In this document: positions 49,190-60,178 of the stretch, piece after piece
Layout: the number at the start of each line of letters is the position of its first letter
Numbering within the stretch: position 1 is the stretch's first letter
Origin: Clusia tigrina
Lineage: Eukaryota; Arthropoda; Insecta; Diptera; Clusiidae
Assembly: GCA_920105625.2 (NCBI GenBank)
Contig: OV050032.1
Coordinates: 100,796,542-100,860,541, forward strand
DNA length: 64,000 nucleotides
Direction of reading: 5' to 3'
The notes under the pieces: generated by a model
What the model was told of the DNA's origin: nothing
The model's database searches: none
What the model saw: only the letters and a program-made list of their open reading frames with translations
Translations under genes and position numbers: made by a program

Positions 49190-50365
49190 TTGCAACATAC
49201 AAATGCTTGTAACTTTCTACTGGAGCGTCATAAAACCTTGAAATTTTGTAACAATGAAGTACTCGAGCCTCTTGTCAATTTAAGCCATCGCTCAAAGCTA
49301 TGCTACCCTAGAGTCCCAAATCAAACACTGACAAAACTTCAAACGCCCCTAACTTCTATACGGTACGTCCTACACCTATCAAAGTTTGCAACATACAAAT
49401 GCTTGTAACTTTTTACTGGAGCGTCATAAAACTTGAAATTTTGTAACAATAAAGTACTCGAGCCTCTTGTCAATTTAAGCCATCGCTCAAAGCTATCCTA
49501 CCCTAGAGTCCCAAATCAAACACTGATAAAACTTCAAACGCCCCTAACTTCTATACGGTACGTCCTACACCTATCAAAGTTTGCAACATACAAATGCTTG
49601 TAACTTTTTACTGGAGCGTCATAAAACCTTGAAATTTTGTAACAATAAAGTACTCGAGCCTCTTGTCAATTTAAGCCATCGCTCAAAGCTATGCTACCCT
49701 AGAGTCCCAAATCAAACACTGATAAAACTTCAAACGCCCCTAACTTCTTTACGGTACGTCCTACACCTATCAAAGTTTGCAGCATACAAATGCTTGTAAC
49801 TTTTTACTGTTGCGTCATACAACCTTGAAATTTTGTAACAATAAAGTACTCGAGCATCTTGTCAATTTAAGCTATCGCTCAAAGCTATGCTACCCTAGAG
49901 TCCCAAATCAAACACTGATAAAACTTCAATTTTCCCTAACTTCTATACGGTACGTCCTACACCTATCAAAGTTTTGCAACATACAAATGCTTGTAACTTT
50001 TTACTGGAGCGTCATAAAACCTTGAAATTTTGTAACAATGAAGTACTCGAGCCTCTTGTCAATTTAAGCCATCGCTCAAAGCTATGCTATCCTTGAGTCC
50101 CAAATCAAACACTGATAAAACTTCAAATGGCTCTAACTTCTATACGGTACGTCCTACACCTATCAAAGTTTGCAACATACAAATGCTTGTAACTTTTTAC
50201 TGGAGCGTCATAAAACCTTGAAATTTTGTAACAATAAAGTACTCGAGCCTCTTGTCAATTTAAGCTATCGCTAAAAGCTATGCTACCCTAGAGTCCCAAA
50301 TCAAACACTGATAAAACTTCAAACGCCCCTAACTTCTTTACGGTACGTCCTACACCTATCAAAGT
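49190..50365. repeat. Block V short unit 6 (6 monomers, 1,176 bp)
   Basis: Same plan as units 3 and 4 (m1, m2, m3, m4, hybrid m5/m13, m14), with the extra T at 49,975. A private change is CGTCATACAACC near 49,817. It lies apart from units 3 and 4, with the 15-monomer unit between. The arrangement full unit plus short unit (3,824 bp) occurs more than once between 41.9 and 51 kb. Confidence 0.87.
49974..50169. repeat. Chimeric monomer m5/m13 in short unit 6
   Basis: Same joint again, 4,019 bp after the unit 4 copy, together with the same extra T before it. Shared joint plus shared insertion indicate common descent. Confidence 0.82.
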
Positions 50366-53013
50366 TTGCAACATACAAATGCTTGTAACTTTCTACTGGA
50401 GCGTCATAAAACCTTGAAATTTTGTAACAATGAAGCACTCGAGCCTCTTGTCAATTTAAGCCATCGCTCAAAGCTATGCTACCCTAGAGTCCCAAATCAA
50501 ACACTGACAAAACTTCAAACGCCCCTAACTTCTATACGGTACGTCCTACACCTATCAAAGTTTGCAACATACAACTGCTTGTAACTTTTTACTGGAGCGT
50601 CATAAAACTTGAAATTTTGTAACAATAAAGTACTCGAGCCTCTTGTCAATTTAAGCCATCGCTCAAAGCTATCCTACCCTAGAGTCCCAAATCAAACACT
50701 GATAAAACTTCAAACGCCCCTAACTTCTATACGGTACGTCCTACATCTATCAAAGTTTGCAACATACAAATGCTTGTAACTTTTTACTGGAGCGTCATAA
50801 AACCTTGAAATTTTGTAACAATAAAGTACTCGAGCCTCTTGTCAATTTAAGCCATCGCTCAAAGCTATGCTACCCTAGAGTCCCAAATCAAACACTGATA
50901 AAACTTCAAACGCCCCTAACTTCTTTACGGTACGTCCTACACCTATCGAAGTTTGCAGCATACAAATGCTTGTAACTTTTTACTGTTGCGTCATAAAACC
51001 TTGAAATTTTGTAACAATAAAGTACTCGAGCCTCTTGTCAATTTAAGCTATCGCTCAAAGCTATGCTACCCTAGAGTCCCAAATCAAACACTGATAAAAC
51101 TTCAATTTTCCCTAACTTCTATACGGTACGTCCTACACCTATCAAAGTTTGCAACATACAAATGCTTGTAACTTTTTACTGGAGCGTCATAAAACCTTGA
51201 AATTTTGTAACAATGAAGTACTCGAGCCTCTTGTCAATTTAAGCCATAGCTCAAAGCTATGCTATCCTTGAGTCCCAAATCAAACACTGATAAAACTTCA
51301 AACGCCCCTAACTTCTTTACGGTACGTCCTACACCTATCAAAGTTTGCAACATACAAATGCTTGTAACTTTTTACTGGAGCGTCATAAAACCTTGAAATT
51401 TTGTAACAATAAACAACTCGAGCCTCTTGTCAATTTAAGCCATCGCTCAAAGCTATGCTACCCTTGAGTCCCAAATCAAACACTGATAAAACTTCAAACG
51501 CCCCTAACTTTTATACGGTACGTCCTACACCTATCAAAGTTGGCAACATTCAAATGCTTGTAACTTTTTCCTGGATCGTCATAAAACCTTGAAATTTTGC
51601 AACAATAAAGTACTCGAGCCTCTTGTCAATTTGAGCTATCGCTCAAAACTATGCTACCCTAGAGTCCCAAATCAAACACTGATAAAACTTCAAACGCCCC
51701 TAACTTCTTTACGGTACGTCCTACTCCTATCAAAGTTTGCAACATACAAATGCTTGTATCTTTTTACTGGAGCGTCATAAAACCTTGAAATTTTGTAACA
51801 ATAAAGTACTCGAGCCTCTTGTCAATTTAAGCTATCGCTCAAACTATGCTACCATTGAGTCCCAAATCAAACACTGATAAAACTTCAAATGGCTCTAACT
51901 TCTATACGGTACGTTCTGCACCTATCAAAGTTTGCAACTAACAAATGCTTGTTACTTTTTACTGGAGCGTCATAAAACCTTGAAATATTGTAAAAATAAA
52001 GTACTCGAGCCTCTTGTCACTTTAAGTTATCGCTCAAAGCTATGCTACCCTAGAGTCCCAAATCAAACACTGATAAAACTTCAAACGCCCCTAACTTCTT
52101 TACGGTACTTCCTACACCTATCAAAGTTTGCAACATACAAATGCTTGTAACTTTTTACTGGAGCGTCATAAAACCTTGAAATTTTGTAACAATGAAGTAC
52201 TCGAGCCTCTTGTCAATTTAAGTCATCGCTCAAAGCTATGCTACCCTAGAGTCCCAAATCAAACACTGATAAAACTTCAAACGCAACTAACTTCTATACG
52301 GTACGTCCTACACCTATCAAAGTTGGCAACATTCAAATGTTTGTAACTTTTTACTGGAGCGTCATATAACCTTGACATTTTGTAACAATAACTTACTATA
52401 CGGTACGTCCTACACCAATCAAAGTTTGCAACATACAAATGCTTGTATCTTTTTACTGGAGAGTCATAAAACCTTGAAATTTTGTAACAATGAAGTACCC
52501 GAGCCTCTTGTCAATTTAAGTTATCGCTCAAAACTATGCTACCCTAGAGTCCCAAATCAAACACTGATAAAACTTCAAATGCCCCTAACTTCTTTACGGT
52601 ACGTCCTACACCTATCAAAGTTTGCAACATACAAATGCTTGTATCTTTTTACTGGAGCGTCATAAAACCTTGAAATTTTGTAACAATAAAGTAGTCGAGC
52701 CTCTTGTCAATTTAAGCTATCGCTCAAAACTATGCTACAATTGAGTCCCAAATTAAAAACTGATAAAACTTCAAATGGCTCTAACTTCTATACGGTACGT
52801 CCTAAACCTATCAAAGTTTGCAACATACAAATGCTTGTAACTTTTTACTGGAGCGTCATAAAACCTTGAAATTTTGTAACAATAAAGTACTCGAGCCTCT
52901 TGTCAATTTAAGCTATCGCTAAAAGCTATGCTACCCTAGAGTCCCAAATCAAACACTGATAAAACTTCAAAGGCCCCTAACTTCTTTACGGTACGTCCTA
53001 CACCTATCAAATT
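50366..53013. repeat. Block V HOR unit 7, canonical (14 monomers, 2,648 bp)
   Basis: All 14 members in order with the half monomer at 52,324-52,425. Private states are GCCATAGCTC near 51,247 and CTTCTTTACGG in m7, where units 1, 2 and 5 have CTAATTTACGG. From about 50,730 it forms the first part of the 5,494-bp super-repeat. Confidence 0.88.
52324..52425. repeat. 102-bp half monomer, copy 4
   Basis: Identical joint, 3,824 bp after copy 3 (one full plus one short unit). It lies in the first copy of the 5,494-bp super-repeat. Confidence 0.93.
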
Positions 53014-54189
53014 TTGCAACATACAAATGCTTGTAACTTTCTACTGGAGCGTCATAAAACCTTGAAATTTTGTAACAATGAAGTACTCGAGCCTCTTGTC
53101 AATTTAAGCCATCGCTCAAAGCTAAGCTACCCTAGAGTCCCAAATCAAACACTGACAAAACTTCAAACGCCCCTAACTTCTATACGGTACGTCCTACACC
53201 TATCAAAGTTTGCAACATACAAATGCTTGTAACTTTTTACTGGAGCGTCATAAAACTTGAAATTTTGTAACAATAAAGTACTCGAGCCTCTTGTCAATTT
53301 AAGCTATCGCTCAAAGCTATCCTACCCTAGAGTCCCAAATCAAACACTGATAAAACTTCAAACGCCCCTAACTTCTATACGGTACGTCCTACACCTATCA
53401 AAGTTTGCAACATACAAATGCTTGTAACTTTTTACTGGAGCGTCATAAAACCTTGAAATTTTGTAACAATAAAGTACTCGAGCCTCTTGTCAATTTAAGC
53501 CATCGCTCAAAGCTATGCTACCCTTGAGTCCCAAATCAAACACTGATAAAACTTCAAACGCCCCTAACTTCTTTACGGTACGTCCTACACCTATCAAAGT
53601 TTGCAGCATACAAATGCTTGTAACTTTTTACTGTTGCGTCATAAAACCTTGAAATTTTGTAACAATAAAGTACTCGAGCATCTTGTCAATTTAAGCTATC
53701 GCTCAAAGCTATGCTACCCTAGAGTCCCAAATCAAACACTGATAAAACTTCAATTTTCCCTAACTTCTATACGGTACGTCCTACACCTATCAAAGTTTTG
53801 CAACATACAAATGCTTGTAACTTTTTACTGGAGCGTCATAAAACCTTGAAATTTTGTAACAATGAAGTACTCGAGCCTCTAGTCAATTTAAGCCATCGCT
53901 CAAAGCTATGCTATCCTTGAGTCCCAAATCAAACACTGATAAAACTTCAAACGCCCCTAACTTCTTTACGGTACGTCCTACACCTATCAAAGTTTGCAAC
54001 ATACAAATGCTTGTAACTTTTTACTGGAGCGTCATAAAACCTTGAAATTTTGTAACAATAAACAACTCGAGCTTCTTGTCAATTTAAGCCATCGCTCAAA
54101 GCTATGCTACCCTTGAGTCCCAAATTAAACACTGATAAAACTTCAAATGCTCCTAACTTCTATACGGTACGTCCTACACCTATCAAAGT

Positions 54190-54385
54190 TGGCAACATTC
54201 AAATGCTTGTAACTTTTTCCTGGATCGTCATAAAACCTTGAAATATTGTAACAATAAAGTACTCGAGCCTCTTGTCAATTTAAGTTATCGCTCAAAGCTA
54301 TGCTACCCTAGAGTCCCAAATCAAACACTGATAAAACTTCAAACGCCCCTAACTTCTTTACGGTACTTCCTACACCTATCAAAGT
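54190..54385. repeat. Chimeric monomer m7/m9 in unit 8
   Basis: Starts as m7 (TTGGCAACATTC, TTCCTGGATCG) and continues as m9 (GAAATATTG, TTTAAGTTATCGC, GGTACTTCC). The change of parent lies in TCATAAAACCTTGA (about 54,229-54,242). Two monomers (m7/m8 boundary to m9) were lost, giving the 12-monomer unit. Confidence 0.8.
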
Positions 54386-54581
54386 TTGCAACATACAAAT
54401 GCTTGTAACTTTTTACTGGAGCGTCATAAAACCTTGAAATTTTGTAACAATGAAGTACTCGAGCCTCTTGTCAATTTAAGTCATCGCTCAAAGCTATGCT
54501 ACCCTAGAGTCCCAAATCAAACACTGATAAAACTTCAAACGCAACTAACTTCTATACGGTACGTCCTACACCTATCAAAGT

Positions 54582-54683
54582 TGGCAACATTCAAATCTTT
54601 GTAACTTTTTACTGGAGCGTCATATAACCTTGACATTTTGTAACAATAACTTACTATACGGTACGTCCTACACCAATCAAAGT
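54582..54683. repeat. 102-bp half monomer, copy 5
   Basis: Identical joint with the private TTCAAATCTTTG state, which is shared only with copy 7 (offset 5,495). Confidence 0.93.
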
Positions 54684-55271
54684 TTGCAACATACAAATGC
54701 TTGTATCTTTTTACTGGAGAGTCATAAAACCTTGAAATTTTGTAACAATGAAGTACCCGAGCCTCTTGTCAATTTAAGCTATCGCTCAAAACTATGCTAC
54801 CCTAGAATCCCAAATCAAACACTGATAAAACTTCAAATGCCCCTAACTTCTTTACGGTACGTCCTACAACTATCAAAGTTTGCAACATACAAATGCTTGC
54901 AACTTTTTACTGGAGCGTCATAAAACCTTGAAATTTTGTAACAATAAAGTACTCGAGCCTCTTGTCAATTTAAGCTATCGCTCAAAACTATGCTACCCTA
55001 GAGTCCCAAATCAAAAACTGATAAAACTTCAAATGGCTCTAACTTCTATACGGTACGTCCTACACCTATCAAAGTTTGCAACATACAAATGCTTGTAACT
55101 TTTTACTGGAGCGTCATAAAACCTTGAAATTTTGTAACAATAAAGTACTCGAGCCTCTTGTCAATTTAAGCTATCGCTCAAAGCTATGCTACCCTAGAGT
55201 CCCAAATCAAACACCGATAAAACTTCAAACGCCCCTAACTTCTTTACGGTACGTCCTACACCTATCAAAGT

Positions 55272-58200
55272 TTGCAACATACAAATGCTTGTAACTTTCT
55301 ATTGGAGCGTCATAAAACCTTGAAATTTTGTAACAATGAAGTACTCGAGCCTCTTGTCAATTTAAGCCATCGCTCAAAGCTATGCTACCCTAGAGTCCCA
55401 AATCAAACACTGACAAAACTTCAAACGCCCCTAACTTCTATACGGTACGTCCTACACCTATCAAAGTTTGCAACATACAAATGCTTGTAACTTTTTACTG
55501 GAGCGTCATAAAACCTGAAATTTTGTAACAATAAAGTACTCGAGCCTCTTGTCAATTTAAGCCATCGCTCAAAGCTATCCTACCCTAGAGTCCCAAATCA
55601 AACACTGATAAAACTTCAAACGCCCCTAACTTCTATACGGTACGTCCTACACCTATCAAAGTTTGCAACATACAAATGCTTGTAACTTTTTACTGGAGCG
55701 TCATAAAACCTTGAAATTTTGTAACAATAAAGTACTCGAGCCTCTTGTCAATTTAAGCCATCGCTCAAAGCTATGCTACCCTAGAGTCCCAAATCAAACA
55801 CTGATAAAATTTCAAACGCCCCTAACTTCTTTACGGTACGTCCTACACCTATCAAAGTTTGCAGCATACAAATGCTTGTAACTTTTTACTGTTGCGTCAT
55901 AAAACCTTGAAATTTTGTAACAATAAAGTACTCGAGCCTCTTGTCAATTTAAGCTATCGCTCAAAGCTATGCTACCCTAGAGTCCCAAATCAAACACTGA
56001 TAAAACTTCAATTTTCCCTAACTTCTATACGGTACGTCCTACACCTATCAAAGTTTGCAACATACAAATGCTTGTAACTTTTTACTGGAGCGTCATAAAA
56101 CCTTGAAATTTTGTAACAATAAAGTACTCGAGCCTCTTGTCAATTTAAGCTATCGCTAAAAGCTATGCTACCCTAGAGTCCCAAATCAAACACTGATAAA
56201 ACTTCAAACGCCCCTAACTTCTTTACGGTACGTCCTACATCTATCAAAGTTTGCAACATACAAATGCTTGTAACTTTTTACTGGAGCGTCATAAAACCTT
56301 GAAATATTGTAACAATAAAGTACTCGAGCCTCTTGTCAATTTAAGCCATCGCTCAAAGCTATGCTACCCTAGAGTCCCAAATCAAACACTGATAAAACTT
56401 CAAACGCCCCTAACTTCTTTACGGTACGTCCTACACCTATCAAAGTTTGCAGCATACAAATGCTTGTAACTTTTTACTGTTGCGTCATAAAACCTTGAAA
56501 TTTTGTAACAATAAAGTACTCGAGCCTCTTGTCAATTTAAGCTATCGCTCAAAGCTATGCTACCCTAGAGTCCCAAATCAAACACTGATAAAACTTCAAT
56601 TTTCCCTAACTTCTATACGGTACGTCCTACACCTATCAAAGTTTGCAACATACAAATGCTTGTAACTTTTTACTGGAGCGTCATAAAACCTTGAAATTTT
56701 GTAACAATGAAGTACTCGAGCCTCTTGTCAATTTAAGCCATCGCTCAAAGCTATGCTATCCTTGAGTCCCAAATCAAACACTGATAAAACTTCAAACGCC
56801 CCTAACTTCTTTACGGTACGTCCTACACCTATCAAAGTTTGCAACATACAAATGCTTGTAACTTTTTACTGGAGCGTCATAAAACCTTGAAATTTTGTAA
56901 CAATAAACAACTCGAGCTTCTTGTCAATTTAAGCCATCGCTCAAAGCTATGCTACCCTTGAGTCCCAAATCAAACACTGATAAAACTTCAAACGCCCCTA
57001 ACTTCTATACGGTACGTCCTACACCTATCAAAGTTGGCAACATTCAAATGCTTGTAACTTTTTCCTGGATCGTCATAAAACCTTGAAATTTTGCAACAAT
57101 AAAGTACTCGAGCCTCTTGTCAATTTGAGCTATCGCTCAAAACTATGCTACCCTAGAGTCCCAAATCAAACACTGATAAAACTTCAAACGCCCCTAACTT
57201 CTTTACGGTACGTCCTACTCCTATCAAAGTTTGCAACATACAAATGCTTGTATCTTTTTACTGGAGCGTCATAAAACCTTGAAATTTTGTAACAATAAAG
57301 TACTCGAGCCTCTTGTCAATTTAAGCTATCGCTCAAACTATGCTACCATTGAGTCCCAAATCAAACACTGATAAAACTTCAAATGGCTCTAACTTCTATA
57401 CGGTACGTTCTGCACCTATCAAAGTTTGCAACTAACAAATGCTTGTTACTTTTTACTGGAGCGTCATAAAACCTTGAAATATTGTAAAAATAAAGTACTC
57501 GAGCCTCTTGTCACTTTAAGTTATCGCTCAAAGCTATGCTACCCTAGAGTCCCAAATCAAACACTGATAAAACTTCAAACGCCCCTAACTTCTTTACGGT
57601 ACTTCCTACACCTATCAAAGTTTGCAACATACAAATGCTTGTAACTTTTTACTGGAGCGTCATAAAACCTTGAAATTTTGTAACAATGAAGTACTCGAGC
57701 CTCTTGTCAATTTAAGTCATCGCTCAAAGCTATGCTACCCTAGAGTCCCAAATCAAACACTGATAAAACTTCAAACGCAACTAACTTCTATACGGTACGT
57801 CCTACACCTATCAAAGTTGGCAACATTCAAATGTTTGTAACTTTTTACTGGAGCGTCATATAACCTTGACATTTTGTAACAATAACTTACTATACGGTAC
57901 GTCCTACACCAATCAAAGTTTGCAACATACAAATGCTTGTATCTTTTTACTGGAGAGTCATAAAACCTTGAAATTTTGTAACAATGAAGTACCCGAGCCT
58001 CTTGTCAATTTAAGTTATCGCTCAAAACTATGCTACCCTAGAGTCCCAAATCAAACACTGATAAAACTTCAAATGCCCCTAACTTCTTTACGGTACGTCC
58101 TACACCTATCAAAGTTTGCAACATACAAATGCTTGTATCTTTTTACTGGAGCGTCATAAAACCTTGAAATTTTGTAACAATAAAGTAGTCGAGCCTCTTG

Positions 58201-58507
58201 TCAATTTAAGCTATCGCTCAAAACTATGCTACAATTGAGTCCCAAATTAAAAACTGATAAAACTTCAAATGGCTCTAACTTCTATACGGTACGTCCTAAA
58301 CCTATCAAAGTTTGCAACATACAAATGCTTGTAACTTTTTACTGGAGCGTCATAAAACCTTGAAATTTTGTAACAATAAAGTACTCGAGCCTCTTGTCAA
58401 TTTAAGCTATCGCTAAAAGCTATGCTACCCTAGAGTCCCAAATCAAACACTGATAAAACTTCAAAGGCCCCTAACTTCTTTACGGTACGTCCTACACCTA
58501 TCAAATT
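55272..58507. repeat. Block V unit 9 with an internal repeat of m3-m4 (17 monomers, 3,236 bp)
   Basis: Order: m1 (TTCTATTGG), m2 (one-base-short AAAACCTG at 55,515, a different deletion from the usual AAAACTTG), m3, m4, m14 (CGCTAAAAGC near 56,157), then m3, m4 and on through m14. So a 588-bp m3-m4-m14 module precedes an otherwise full run. The half monomer is at 57,818-57,919. The GAAATATTG state at 56,302 in the second m3 suggests exchange with m9. Confidence 0.86.
57818..57919. repeat. 102-bp half monomer, copy 6
   Basis: Identical joint. Partner of copy 4 in the super-repeat (offset 5,494). Confidence 0.93.
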
Positions 58508-59684
58508 TTGCAACATACAAATGCTTGTAACTTTCTACTGGAGCGTCATAAAACCTTGAAATTTTGTAACAATGAAGTACTCGAGCCTCTTGTCAATTTA
58601 AGCCATCGCTCAAAGCTATGCTACCCTAGAGTCCCAAATCAAACACTGACAAAACTTCAAACGCCCCTAACTTCTATACGGTACGTCCTACACCTATCAA
58701 AGTTTGCAACATACAAATGCTTGTAACTTTTTACTGGAGCGTCATAAAACTTTGAAATTTTGTAACAATAAAGTACTCGAGCCTCTTCTCAATTTAAGCC
58801 ATCGCTCAAAGCTATCCTACCCTAGAGTCCCAAATCAAACACTGATAAAACTTCAAACGCCCCTAACTTCTATACGGTACGTCCTACACCTATCAAAGTT
58901 TGCAACATACAAATGCTTGTAACTTTTTACTGGAGCGTCATAAAATCTTGAAATTTTGTAACAATAAAGTACTCGAGCCTCTTGTCAATTTAAGCCATCG
59001 CTCAAAGCTATGCTACCCTAGAGTCCCAAATCAAACACTGATAAAACTTCAAACGCCCCTAACTTCTTTACGGTACGTCCTACACCTATCAAAGTTTGCA
59101 GCATACAAATGCTTGTAACTTTTTACTGTTGCGTCATAAAACCTTGAAATTTTGTAACAATAAAGTACTCGAGCATCTTGTCAATTTAAGCTATCGCTCA
59201 AAGCTATGCTACCCTAGAATCCCAAATCAAACACTGATAAAACTTCAATTTTCCCTAACTTCTATACGGTACGTCCTACACCTATCAAAGTTTTGCAACA
59301 TACAAATGCTTGTAACTTTTTACTGGAGCGTCATAAAACCTTGAAATTTTGTAACAATGAAGTACTCGAGCCTCTTGTCAATTTAAACCATCGCTCAAAG
59401 CTATGCTATCCTTGAGTCCCAAATCAAACACTGATAAAACTTCAAACGCCCCTAACTTCTTTACGGTACGTCCTACACCTATCAAAGTTTGCAACATACA
59501 AATGCTTGTAACTTTTTACTGGAGCGTCATAAAACCTTGAAATTTTGTAACAATAAACAACTCGAGCTTCTTGTCAATTTAAGCCATCGCTCAAAGCTAT
59601 GCTACCCTTGAGTCCCAAATCAAACACTGATAAAACTTCAAATGCTCCTAACTTCTATACGGTACGTCCTACACCTATCAAAGT

Positions 59685-59880
59685 TGGCAACATTCAAATG
59701 CTTGTAACTTTTTCCTGGATCGTCATAAAACCTTGAAATATTGTAACAATAAAGTACTCGAGCCTCTTGTCAATTTAAGTTATCGCTCAAAGCTATGCTA
59801 CCCTAGAGTCCCAAATCAAACACTGATAAAACTTCAAACGCCCCTAACTTCTTTACGGTACTTCCTACACCTATCAAAGT
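59685..59880. repeat. Chimeric monomer m7/m9 in unit 10
   Basis: Same joint as 54,190-54,385, at the 5,495-bp super-repeat offset. Copied with the surrounding block. Confidence 0.8.
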
Positions 59881-60076
59881 TTGCAACATACAAATGCTTG
59901 TAACTTTTTACTGGAGCGTCATAAAACCTTGAAATTTTGTAACAATGAAGTACTCGAGCCTCTTGTCAATTTAAGTCATCGCTCAAAGCTATGCTACCCT
60001 AGAGTCCCAAATCAAACACTGATAAAACTTCAAACGCAACTAACTTCTATACGGTACGTCCTACACCTATCAAAGT

Positions 60077-60178
60077 TGGCAACATTCAAATCTTTGTAAC
60101 TTTTTACTGGAGCGTCATATATCCTTGACATTTTGTAACAATAACTTACTATACGGTACGTCCTACACCAATCAAAGT
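60077..60178. repeat. 102-bp half monomer, copy 7
   Basis: Identical joint. It has TTCAAATCTTTG like copy 5 and a private ATATATCC instead of ATATAACC. Confidence 0.93.

Larger units (their letters stand above)
53014..55271. repeat. Block V unit 8 (12 monomers, 2,258 bp)
   Basis: Members m1-m6, a hybrid m7/m9 (54,190-54,385), m10, the half monomer (54,582-54,683), m12 and two altered end members. The one-base-short m2 and the extra T after m4 (53,796) cancel. Private states include GCTAAGCTACC near 53,121, CTAGTCAATT near 53,878 and TTCAAATCTTTG near 54,593. The last two members have AAATCAAAAACTG and CACCGATAAAAC. Confidence 0.87.
50757..56250. repeat. Super-repeat copy 1 (5,494 bp, HOR of HORs)
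   Basis: Homology at an offset of 5,494-5,495 bp runs from about 50,730 to 56,090. It covers most of unit 7, all of unit 8 and the start of unit 9. About 20 differences are visible by eye, near 99.6% identity. The offset grows by one base at 53,257/58,750, where the m2 deletion is absent in copy 2. Confidence 0.85.
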
